Program-made: the position numbers and the translations under genes | The notes under the pieces: generated by a model | What the model was told of the DNA's origin: nothing | Database searches by the model: none | The model's input: only the letters and a program-made list of their open reading frames with translations | Part shown: piece by piece, positions 7,194 to 14,750 of the stretch | Layout: the number at the start of each line of letters is the position of its first letter | Numbering within the stretch: position 1 is the first letter of the stretch | Assembly (NCBI GenBank): GCA_035485275.1 | Contig: DATHOE010000037.1 | Span: 32,279-96,278, forward strand | Direction of reading: 5' to 3' | Length of the DNA: 64,000 nucleotides | Source: DAIDJD01 sp035485275 | GTDB taxonomy: Bacteria; Oederibacteriota; JAJYGY01; DAIDJD01

Positions 7194-9407
7194 TTGCAAA
7201 AAATCATGGCTTTATGGTTTCTGTGCATGGCTATGCTGGGATCGGCGGCTTTGCCCGCGCTGGAGCTCCGCTCGCTTTCCGGGACCGTGGCGGTTTCCAT
7301 GGAAGCCGACGGCTCCTACGGCGTGTCGGACGGAGCCTCGGGATGGCTGTTCAAGGGCGCCTTGCCGTCCGCCGCCGCCGGGCTGAAGTCCAGACAGGGA
7401 AGCGACACACTGGGGCCCTACCAGGAGCTCGATTTCCGCTACCGGGATCCCGCGGGTGCGGTTCGCGGAAGCCTGCGACTGTACCCGTCAAAAGGCCTGG
7501 TCGTGTTCGGACAGAGATTGATTCAGGCATCTGTCCAGGCGCCCCAGCCTTTTCCGGACTTCAGGACGCTCCCCCAGGGATTGTATGACTTCAGCTTCAA
7601 GCCTGAAAATTTCGCCCCTCCCGTATTTTCCCTCCCCGAAGCCTGCACACCGTGGATGCTGTTCAACGCGCGGGACCAGGCTATGGTCCTTTCTCCGGCC
7701 TCCAATTTCCCTATGGCCAGCCTGTGGGGAGACGGCAAGGCCCGCATGGCCAGCGGCTTCAATGGGGGCGTGACCCGGCTTCCGGCCGGCTTCACCCAGA
7801 GATCCCTGATGGCCCTGGGCCAGGGCGTCAACGCCACCTGGGAGGCCTGGGGCCGGGCCCTGTGCGCGCTCCAGGGCAAGACCAGGCCCGCCAGCGACGC
7901 GGACAGGCTGCTCAAGTATTTCGGCTACTGGACCGATGCGGGCGCGGCGTATTGGTACAACTACGATCCCGGCCTTGGTTACGCCGGCACCTTGCGGCAT
8001 CTGGTCGCGACATACCGGCAAGAGGGCATCCCGCTGGGTTATATGCAGCTAGACAGCTGGTGGTACCACAAGTCGCTCAGCGACCCCTCCGGCAAACAGG
8101 GCGGCGCAAGGAACGCCAAGCTCCCCCAGGGCGACTGGAACCGCTACGGCGGACTCATGGACTACAGCGCCCACCCTTTCGTCTTCCCCCAGGGACTCAA
8201 GGCCTTCACGCAGTCGATCGGGCTGCCCGTCGCCAACCACGACCGCTGGGTGGACCGGGCCAGTCCCTACCACAGGCGTTTCAGGATTTCGGGCATCGCT
8301 GCGGTGGATCCGGGTTTTTGGGACGAAATTGCGGCCTACCTTCACGACGGCGGATCCGTGGACTATGAGCAGGACTGGCTCAGCGAAATCTACCGCCATT
8401 CGCCGGAGCTGGCCCGAGAGCCGGGCCTGGGGGACGCCTTCATGGACAACATGGCCGCGGCCTTTGAGAAGCGGGGCATGTCCCTCCAATACTGCATGGC
8501 CTTGCCCATGCAGTTCCTGCAGGGCAGCCGTTACAACAACCTCACCACCATCAGGGTCTCGGACGACGGCTTCAAACCAGACCACTACCATAATTTCCTG
8601 TACGCGTCCCGCCTGGCCTCGGCCCTGGGCATCTGGCCCTGGTGCGACGTGTTCATGAGCCACGAGACGGACAACCTGATCCTGGCGGTGCTCTCCGCCG
8701 GGCCGGTGGGCTGCGGCGATTTCCTGGGGCAGGAGGACAAGGCCAACATCCTGCGGGCGGTGCGCGCGGACGGCGTGATCGTCAAGCCGGACGCGCCGCT
8801 CCTTCCCAGCGACGCGAGCTATTTGGCCGAAGCGCAGGGAAGGGACAGGCCCCTGGTGGCATCCACCTATACCGACCACGCGGGGCTTCGGACCGTTTAT
8901 GGGATCGCCTACAGGACATCGGACGGCCAAGCGGACAGCCTGTCCGTGGATCCGAAGGAACTAGGTGTCTCGGGAGCGGTCTATTTTTATGATGAACTCT
9001 CGGGTTCCGGTGTGGTTTTGAAGCAAGGAGAGGCCCTTCCGATCGATTTTCACGAGGGCAGCCTGTCCTATTTTGCGGTGGCACCCCTGGGAGCGAGCGA
9101 CATGGCCTTGCTGGGGGATGCGGGCAAGCTGGTGGGCACCGGGAAAAAACGCATCGCTTTTTACAGCCAAAATGCAGCCGGAATGACCGTGTCGGTGCTA
9201 TTTGCTCCGGGAGAAGGAAAGCTCAGCCTCCACGGATACGCGAAATCGGAGCCCAAGGTGAGGGCCGGGACCGCGCGGCCGCCGGTGGCCTATGATCCGT
9301 CCAGCGGGCTGTTTTCAGTGGATGTGGCCCCGGATCAGGCCCTGGCCGGGGCGGATTCCGGCGGGGATAAGGTAAGGGTCTTGGACGTGGAGTTCTCGAA
9401 ACACTGA
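7194..9407 (+). CDS. Secreted glycoside hydrolase-like protein (alpha-galactosidase-type barrel suspected)
   Basis: A 737-residue exported protein: signal peptide (MALWFLCMAMLGSAALPAL), a beta-rich N-terminal domain to about 220, then a TIM-barrel-like segment with YFGYWTDAGAAYWYNYD, GYMQLDSWWY, ANHDRWVDRASPYHRRF and GGSVDYEQDWL, and a C-terminal beta domain. The aromatic-rich segment with Asp at strand ends resembles clan GH-D/GH36-like enzymes, and the Asp residues of QLDSWWY or DYEQDW are candidate catalytic groups. The exact family is not recognised. It starts at TTG 7194 with AGGGGAG upstream; an ATG at 7206 is an alternative. Confidence 0.55.
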   Translation: MQKIMALWFLCMAMLGSAALPALELRSLSGTVAVSMEADGSYGVSDGASGWLFKGALPSAAAGLKSRQGSDTLGPYQELDFRYRDPAGAVRGSLRLYPSKGLVVFGQRLIQASVQAPQPFPDFRTLPQGLYDFSFKPENFAPPVFSLPEACTPWMLFNARDQAMVLSPASNFPMASLWGDGKARMASGFNGGVTRLPAGFTQRSLMALGQGVNATWEAWGRALCALQGKTRPASDADRLLKYFGYWTDAGAAYWYNYDPGLGYAGTLRHLVATYRQEGIPLGYMQLDSWWYHKSLSDPSGKQGGARNAKLPQGDWNRYGGLMDYSAHPFVFPQGLKAFTQSIGLPVANHDRWVDRASPYHRRFRISGIAAVDPGFWDEIAAYLHDGGSVDYEQDWLSEIYRHSPELAREPGLGDAFMDNMAAAFEKRGMSLQYCMALPMQFLQGSRYNNLTTIRVSDDGFKPDHYHNFLYASRLASALGIWPWCDVFMSHETDNLILAVLSAGPVGCGDFLGQEDKANILRAVRADGVIVKPDAPLLPSDASYLAEAQGRDRPLVASTYTDHAGLRTVYGIAYRTSDGQADSLSVDPKELGVSGAVYFYDELSGSGVVLKQGEALPIDFHEGSLSYFAVAPLGASDMALLGDAGKLVGTGKKRIAFYSQNAAGMTVSVLFAPGEGKLSLHGYAKSEPKVRAGTARPPVAYDPSSGLFSVDVAPDQALAGADSGGDKVRVLDVEFSKH

Positions 9408-9448
9408 TTCTGTTTACGGGAGGGCTTTAATAGTTTTGGCTTGCCCTA

Positions 9449-9467
9449 TATAATTCCGATTCGGAAT
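9449..9467 (+). promoter_or_regulatory. Promoter -10 with overlapping palindromic operator candidate
   Basis: TATAAT at 9449-9454 is followed directly by a perfect 15-bp palindrome at 9453-9467 (ATTCCGA, T, TCGGAAT), which would cover the transcription start. The next gene begins 24 bp downstream. A repressor binding here would block initiation. The -35 region (TTTAAT) is weak. Confidence 0.5.
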
Positions 9468-9490
9468 AGGGTCCCTTGCCGGAGACATGA

Positions 9491-10459
9491 ATGAGCAAAC
9501 GATTTCTCGCTGTCGTGGCCTTGCTGGCCGTGGCTGGACCTGTTTTTGCGGATAAGGACGTAGCGTACGCGGATTATAGGGAAGGGATTGTCCAGGAGAG
9601 GACTCGAGATTATCCGGGCGCCGTGGCCTCGTTCAAAGCCGCCCTGAACGAAGAACCATCCCTGATCTATGCGGAAAAACAATTGGGGAACTGCTTTTAT
9701 TATCTCGGCGATGATCGCGCCGCACTCAAGCATTATGATCTCTATTTGGCCATCGATCCCAGCGACGCCGCTACCGAAAAATTCGCGGAATATTTGAGAG
9801 CCAGAAGCGCTGGCCGCGCGCCCCAGAACGCGGACGGCCGCGGCAGCGGGTATTCGTTGGACAGCCCCGGTTTGATCCATTCGCGTTTTTACGTGGGCGG
9901 CAGCTTGGGCCTGTTGGATATTTCCGACAGCGACCTGAACAACCTGATAGGATCCAGCTACACCGTGGAGTCGGATGCGGCGTTTTTCGGTGATCTCCAT
10001 GTGGGGTACCAATGGCAAAACGGTATTGCCCTGGAGATCGGCGAGGAGGCTTTGGCGCGGGTCGCGGTGATTCAGGACAGCTTCGGGGACGATCTGACCT
10101 TCGAAGGCACCGAGGATGCCCTCTGCGTCGAACCTCTGTACCGTTTCACCCTGAGCAGGCGGACCGCCGTGTTGACGGGGCTAAAGCTGGGCATAGGGTC
10201 CGCCTCGGCGGTCTTCACCGGGGACTCGGGCAGCACCACCTTGGCTTCCGTCGGCTCGACGCTGGTCGAACCTGACCTGCGCTTCCAGTTCATGCTCGGG
10301 CGCATGGTCGGATTGGAAGCCGGGCTTGACTACCGTTTCGCGGCCTACAACTTCGACCTGGATTCCGGCGGCGGCTCCGGCGGCACTTGGCGCATGGTGG
10401 ATGACGGCCTGGTTGAGAGCATCGGTGTGGACGTGTATTTCGGACATATTGTTAATTAG
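9491..10459 (+). CDS. Secreted TPR-containing protein with C-terminal barrel-like domain
   Basis: A 322-residue protein with a Sec signal peptide ending near GPVFA. Residues about 25-100 form two TPR-like helical pairs (YREGIVQERTRDYPGAVASF, then KQLGNCFYYLGDDRAALKHY). After a linker, residues 125-322 are beta-rich with repeated aromatic/Gly strands (SRFYVGGSLGLLDIS, LHVGYQW, LDYRFAAY), as in small outer-membrane barrels. Its role is unknown. Its stop codon interlocks with that of the convergent YceI-like gene. Confidence 0.6.
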   Translation: MSKRFLAVVALLAVAGPVFADKDVAYADYREGIVQERTRDYPGAVASFKAALNEEPSLIYAEKQLGNCFYYLGDDRAALKHYDLYLAIDPSDAATEKFAEYLRARSAGRAPQNADGRGSGYSLDSPGLIHSRFYVGGSLGLLDISDSDLNNLIGSSYTVESDAAFFGDLHVGYQWQNGIALEIGEEALARVAVIQDSFGDDLTFEGTEDALCVEPLYRFTLSRRTAVLTGLKLGIGSASAVFTGDSGSTTLASVGSTLVEPDLRFQFMLGRMVGLEAGLDYRFAAYNFDLDSGGGSGGTWRMVDDGLVESIGVDVYFGHIVN

Positions 10460-11136
10460 GGAGCTGCGCGCCCGGGCTGCTTAAGGGTTTGGTCCGCCTC
10501 GATGAGGGCGCCCGCTTCAATGGCGTCGCTCATCATGACCAGGAACGCCATTCCGGGTTTTTGAAGTTTCAAATCTTTGAACCCGGTGAGCGCCATTCCT
10601 TCCACATGCAGATGTTTGCCGCCGCTTCTCACGGCAAAAACGGGGAAGTTCAAGGGAACCGACGCATCGGCGACGGTCAGGGAACCGTGGGCCGTCACGG
10701 TCACACCCGATGTGTCCAATAGATGCATGCTGAAGGGATCGACCGAAACCAGCGTGAACACGATGGCCGGGTGGTCCTTGGCGTGCACAATATCCTGGAC
10801 CTTGCCGTCGCGTGTGGTGTTTCCGCTTTTCAAGGTCACCGGATCGATCTTCAGGATCCCCGTCACGGTCGGGCTCACGCCTTCAAATAGGCGGATTTCC
10901 CCGCTGATCCGGCCTTCGCGCCCGTGCACCGTCTCCGGGACAAAGAAATTCAGGGCATGGACGATATAGCGCGCGCTGCTCTTGGGGCCCACCGTGTAAG
11001 GAGTATAGCGTTCCGTCGCCGCGCCGCGGTCGGCCGGAACCGGGGAAGGCTTCGCCGGGCCGCCGGGATCCGCCCCCGCCGCGGCGAGGCCCAAGGAGGC
11101 GGCGCAAATTAGGAACAGCCCCATCCATCGATTCAT
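10456..11136 (-). CDS. YceI-like exported lipid-binding protein, last gene of the pigment operon
   Basis: A 226-residue protein with a signal peptide (MNRWMGLFLICAASLGLAAAGA). It then shows a YceI-type beta-barrel pattern: ARYIVHALNFFVPETVHG, an internal ILKIDPVTLKSGN segment, AIVFTLVSVDPF and a final LTGFKDLKLQKPGMAFLVMM. YceI proteins are periplasmic lipocalin-like barrels that bind polyisoprenoids or other long lipids. Its ATG overlaps the stop codon of the preceding ketosynthase (ATGA), so it is translated with the aryl-polyene operon. It could carry the polyene intermediate or protect the envelope; that role is inference. Confidence 0.68.
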   Translation of the reverse strand: MNRWMGLFLICAASLGLAAAGADPGGPAKPSPVPADRGAATERYTPYTVGPKSSARYIVHALNFFVPETVHGREGRISGEIRLFEGVSPTVTGILKIDPVTLKSGNTTRDGKVQDIVHAKDHPAIVFTLVSVDPFSMHLLDTSGVTVTAHGSLTVADASVPLNFPVFAVRSGGKHLHVEGMALTGFKDLKLQKPGMAFLVMMSDAIEAGALIEADQTLKQPGRAAP

Positions 11137-12371
11137 GAGCGATCCTCCCAGCGTTTGAATATAAGTGAGGTGTTGATGCCGCCAAAGGCGAAATTGTTGG
11201 TCATCACCGCGCCGGTTTCGAGGGGACGCCAGGTTCCGCGCACATAATCCAGGTCCGCGCATAGGGGGTCCACGTTATCCAGATGCACGGTGGGGGCGAC
11301 CCAAGCCTCCTTGAGCATGCCGATGCTCATCCACGCCTCCAGGGCGCCGCAGGCGCCCAGGGTGTGCCCCATATAGCTTTTCAGCGATGAAATGGCCACG
11401 GGCCGGCGGAACACCATCGCCGTGGCCTGGGACTCGGTGATGTCCCCTTGCTGGGTCGCGGTGCCGTGCGCGTTGACATAGCCGATCTGCTCGGTGGCCA
11501 GCCCCGAATCGTCGACCGCCATTTGCACCGCATGGGCCATGGTCTCGGCCGAAGGCTGGGTCACGTGGGCTCCGTCGCAATTGGTGCCGAAGCCGACCAG
11601 CTCGGCGTGGATACGGGCGCCGCGTTTGACGGCGTGGTCCAGTTCCTCCAGCACCAGGGTGCCGGCGCCTTCCCCGACTACCAGGCCGTCCCGGTCCCGG
11701 TCAAAAGGACGGGGGGTGGAACCGGGCGAGGCGTTGCGCACGGAGGTGGCGAATAGGGTGTCGAAGACGGCGGCTTCGGTGGGCGTCAATTCCTCGCCTC
11801 CGCCGGCCAGCATGACCAGCTGCTTGCCCGTTTTGATCGCCTCATAGGCGTACCCGATGGCCTGGCTGCCGGAGGTGCAGGCGCTTGAGGTCGTGTAGAC
11901 CCGGCCCTTCAGGCCGAAAAAGACGGCGATGTTCACGGGCGTGGTATGGGGCATCATGCGAATGTAGGTCGTGGCGGTGATGCCATCGGTACTCTTGTCG
12001 ATGAGCATGCGGGCGAAGTCGCCGACGGCGTCCGGGCTTCCGGTGGAGGACCCATAGGCGACGCCGGCTCCGCCTCCGCCCAACACGGGGTGTCCGACCA
12101 ATCCGGCGTCCTGCAGGGCCAAGTCGCAGGCCCGCACCGCCATCCGCGAGACCCGCCCCATGGAGCGCGTGGCCTTTCGCGAGTAACGCTCAGGCGGAAG
12201 TTCAAAGGGCGCAGCCGGAGCCGCCAGGAGGGTGTTCAGGCCGCGATACTGCTCCCAGTCGGCCATCCGCACCACCGCGCCTCGGCCCTCGCGCAGGCGC
12301 TCCCGCACCGTGGCCCAGTCGTTGCCCAGGGGAGAAATACCGGCCATGCCCGTCACCACCACCCGTTTCAA
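11133..12371 (-). CDS. Beta-ketoacyl-ACP synthase (KAS II/FabF-like), aryl-polyene type
   Basis: A 412-residue ketosynthase with the complete Cys-His-His set: Cys in TTSSACTSGSQ, His in NAHGTATQQGD and His in SYMGHTLGACGA. A TTG start at 12371 is chosen because it overlaps the reductase stop codon (TTGA), gives the standard length and begins with KRVVVTGMAGISPLG; no ATG fits. It would extend the polyene chain with malonyl-ACP, together with the second KS, the KR and the DH of this operon. Confidence 0.88.
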   Translation of the reverse strand: MKRVVVTGMAGISPLGNDWATVRERLREGRGAVVRMADWEQYRGLNTLLAAPAAPFELPPERYSRKATRSMGRVSRMAVRACDLALQDAGLVGHPVLGGGGAGVAYGSSTGSPDAVGDFARMLIDKSTDGITATTYIRMMPHTTPVNIAVFFGLKGRVYTTSSACTSGSQAIGYAYEAIKTGKQLVMLAGGGEELTPTEAAVFDTLFATSVRNASPGSTPRPFDRDRDGLVVGEGAGTLVLEELDHAVKRGARIHAELVGFGTNCDGAHVTQPSAETMAHAVQMAVDDSGLATEQIGYVNAHGTATQQGDITESQATAMVFRRPVAISSLKSYMGHTLGACGALEAWMSIGMLKEAWVAPTVHLDNVDPLCADLDYVRGTWRPLETGAVMTNNFAFGGINTSLIFKRWEDRS

Positions 12372-13093
12372 GCGCTCAGCCCTCCATCCACGGCCATGAC
12401 CTGCCGCGTCACATAGGCCCCTTCGTCCGAAAAAAGCCATGCCACCAAGCCGGCCACTTCCTTGACCGTTCCCGGGCGCCGCAAGGGAACAAGGTCCATG
12501 ACCTCGGGCGGCACCCCCGCGGCCATGTCGCCCTCGATCAGGCCGGGCGCCACGCAGTTGACGGTGATGGCGCGTTTGGCCAATTCCAGGGCCAGGGATT
12601 TGCTGGCGGCGATCAGGCCCCCTTTGGCGGCCGCGTAATTGGTCTGGCCCCGGTTGCCGACCAGGCCGGAGACGGAGGCCACGGACACGATCCTTCCTCC
12701 GCGGCGCAGCTGCACCATCGGCATGACCAGGGGACGCAGCACATTGAAGAAGCCGTCCAGATCGGTCCTCAACACCGCGTCCCAGTCCTCCCCGCTCATG
12801 CCCGCCAGCGGCGCGTCGCGGGTGATACCCGCGTTGCATACCACACCCCATAGGGCGCCGTGGGACTCCACCTCGGCCTCCAAAACGGCGCGGGCGCCGG
12901 CGCGGTCCGCGACGTCGAAATACAGTCCCCGCCCGCCGCCGCCCAGCGCGGCGACTGCCTCGGCCGCCTGTTCCGCGGCCGGAGAGGGCGTGCGGCCGTG
13001 GGTGAGCACCTCAAAGCCGGCCAGGGCGAGCCGCTCGGCGATCGCCCTGCCGATTCCGCGGCTGGACCCGGTGACTAGAACCCTTTCCTTCAT
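12368..13093 (-). CDS. 3-oxoacyl-ACP reductase (FabG-like SDR)
   Basis: A 241-residue short-chain dehydrogenase with the NADPH-binding TGSSRGIG at residues 8-15, NAG at the end of strand 4, the catalytic Ser in SVASVSG and YAAAK for the catalytic Tyr/Lys pair. It ends with the FabG-like VMAVDGGLSA. Its start overlaps the dehydratase stop (ATGA) and its stop overlaps the ketosynthase start. It reduces the beta-keto group in each polyene elongation cycle. Confidence 0.9.
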   Translation of the reverse strand: MKERVLVTGSSRGIGRAIAERLALAGFEVLTHGRTPSPAAEQAAEAVAALGGGGRGLYFDVADRAGARAVLEAEVESHGALWGVVCNAGITRDAPLAGMSGEDWDAVLRTDLDGFFNVLRPLVMPMVQLRRGGRIVSVASVSGLVGNRGQTNYAAAKGGLIAASKSLALELAKRAITVNCVAPGLIEGDMAAGVPPEVMDLVPLRRPGTVKEVAGLVAWLFSDEGAYVTRQVMAVDGGLSA

Positions 13094-13563
13094 GGTCGCG
13101 ACACCTCGTCAAGCGCCGCCATGGTCGGCAGCTGGATCACGGTCAATTGGGCCTGGGCAAGTTCCATTCCGGTCGGGTCCTGGATGGAGCATTCCATGGC
13201 GCTGATCCCATTATCCTGTTGAAGCACCTTGCGCGCCACGATCCTCAGGGTCTCGCCGGCAAAAAATTGCTCCCGCCCGCTGCTGTAGGTGCGCGCACCC
13301 AGCAATAGGCCCGGCAGCACGTCACGGCCGGCCAATGCGCCCTCGACCCCGGAAAAGAGGCCCACGGTCTGCGCCATATACTCCAAGCCTATCCAGGCCG
13401 GGACGCCCCCTTCCTCGAAGAAGGGACTGTGTTCGCTGATGTCCACTTCGGCGACAAAGGCCTCGTCTTCCATGCCCGCGGCCCGTGTGAGCAGAATCAT
13501 TGGATCGCGGTGCGGCATCAGTGCGTCCAGCGGCCGACGGAGGATTTCATCAAGATCGTTCAT
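13090..13563 (-). CDS. Hotdog-fold 3-hydroxyacyl-ACP dehydratase (ApeP/COG4706-like)
   Basis: A 157-residue protein with the start typical of the aryl-polyene dehydratase group: LMPHRDPMILLTRAAGMED, followed by a central helix GGVPAWIGLEYMAQTVGLF and the strand LGARTYSS. In this family MPHRxPM and the E of the central helix take the place of FabZ's active site. It is coupled to the genes on both sides by four-base overlaps. It would remove water after ketoreduction, leaving the double bonds of the polyene. Confidence 0.85.
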   Translation of the reverse strand: MNDLDEILRRPLDALMPHRDPMILLTRAAGMEDEAFVAEVDISEHSPFFEEGGVPAWIGLEYMAQTVGLFSGVEGALAGRDVLPGLLLGARTYSSGREQFFAGETLRIVARKVLQQDNGISAMECSIQDPTGMELAQAQLTVIQLPTMAALDEVSRP

Positions 13564-14750
13564 GGTTTCTCGAGCACCAAGGACACGTTGCTGCCGCCGA
13601 ATCCGAAGGAATTGGTCATGACGCGGCGCAACCCGGAATGGCGCTCCACGCGCCGGACCAGTGCCAACGGAGGCAGGGCGGAATCGGTTTCCCCGTCAAA
13701 ATAGTGCGGCGGCAGCCCTTGTTCCGCGGCCCGGCCCGCCAGGAGGTCCCAGCAGAGGGCCGCCTCGAGGGCCCCGGACGCGCCGAGGGCGTGTCCGGTC
13801 AGAGGCTTGGTCGAGGAGCAGGGCAGCCCCTCGGGAAACACACGCGCCGTGGCGGCGGCTTCCATGGAGTCATTTTGGACCGTGCCCGTGCCGTGCAGAT
13901 TCAGGTATCCGACCTGGGCCGGTGCCAGGCCCGCGTCCTTGAGCGCCATGCGCATGGCGGCCTCGGCGCCCTCACCGCCGGGCAAAGGGGCGGACACATT
14001 GTAGGCGTCATTGGCGTCGCCGCAGCCCGCCAAACGTGCCGGCCCCTCCCTCCTGGTGACCAGGCAAAAGGCCGCGGCTTCGCCGATGTTGATGCCGTGG
14101 CGGTTGCGGCTGAAAGGGTTGCAGCGTTCCTCGGACAGGGCGCCCAGGGCCGCAAACCCGTGCACCGTGAAGCGGCATAGGGTGTCGACCCCGCCGCACA
14201 GCACGGCGTCGCATGCGTCCAAGCGCAGCAGGCGGCGCGCGGTGGCCAGGGCCTTGGCCGATGAGGAGCAGGCCGTGGAAACGGTCAGAGCCGGCCCACC
14301 CAGGTCCAGGGCCCGGGCCAAAAAGGCCGCCGGAGCGCCCAATTCCTGTTGATGGTAGCGGAAATCCGGCCCCAGGCCCCTACCCGATGCACGCCGGGCG
14401 AAGGCCCGTTCGGCTTCAAGCATGCCCGAGGTGCTGGTGCCGACCACCACCGCCACGCGGGCCGCACCATGCCTGGCGAGCGCGTCCTCGAGGGCCGCCC
14501 TCAGCGGTTGCACCGCGGTCCAGGCCATGCGGTTGTTGCGGCTGTCGAAGTCGGGCTCCAAGCCGGGCGGATCGGCCAGGGGATGTTCCACCTCCCCCAC
14601 AGGGAAGGCCTGCCCGGCGGGACTGAAGCGCGCGCCCGCCTTCATGCCCGGGCTTAGGCCGGTGCGCATGGCCAGGGCCAGCGCATCGAGGCCCGCGCCC
14701 GCCGCCGACAGCACGTAAAAGCCGTGCAGGAAGGCCTCCGCCTTAGGCAT
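13560..14750 (-). CDS. Beta-ketoacyl-ACP synthase, second aryl-polyene ketosynthase
   Basis: A 396-residue thiolase-fold enzyme with the active-site Cys in VSTACSSSAK, His in NLHGTGTVQND and His in LTGHALGASGA, so it is predicted to be catalytically competent. It differs from the other KS of the operon and is probably the partner with a distinct chain-length or initiation role, as in known aryl-polyene clusters that carry two or three KS-like proteins. It overlaps the MMPL gene by 8 bp and the dehydratase gene by 4 bp. Confidence 0.87.
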   Translation of the reverse strand: MPKAEAFLHGFYVLSAAGAGLDALALAMRTGLSPGMKAGARFSPAGQAFPVGEVEHPLADPPGLEPDFDSRNNRMAWTAVQPLRAALEDALARHGAARVAVVVGTSTSGMLEAERAFARRASGRGLGPDFRYHQQELGAPAAFLARALDLGGPALTVSTACSSSAKALATARRLLRLDACDAVLCGGVDTLCRFTVHGFAALGALSEERCNPFSRNRHGINIGEAAAFCLVTRREGPARLAGCGDANDAYNVSAPLPGGEGAEAAMRMALKDAGLAPAQVGYLNLHGTGTVQNDSMEAAATARVFPEGLPCSSTKPLTGHALGASGALEAALCWDLLAGRAAEQGLPPHYFDGETDSALPPLALVRRVERHSGLRRVMTNSFGFGGSNVSLVLEKP

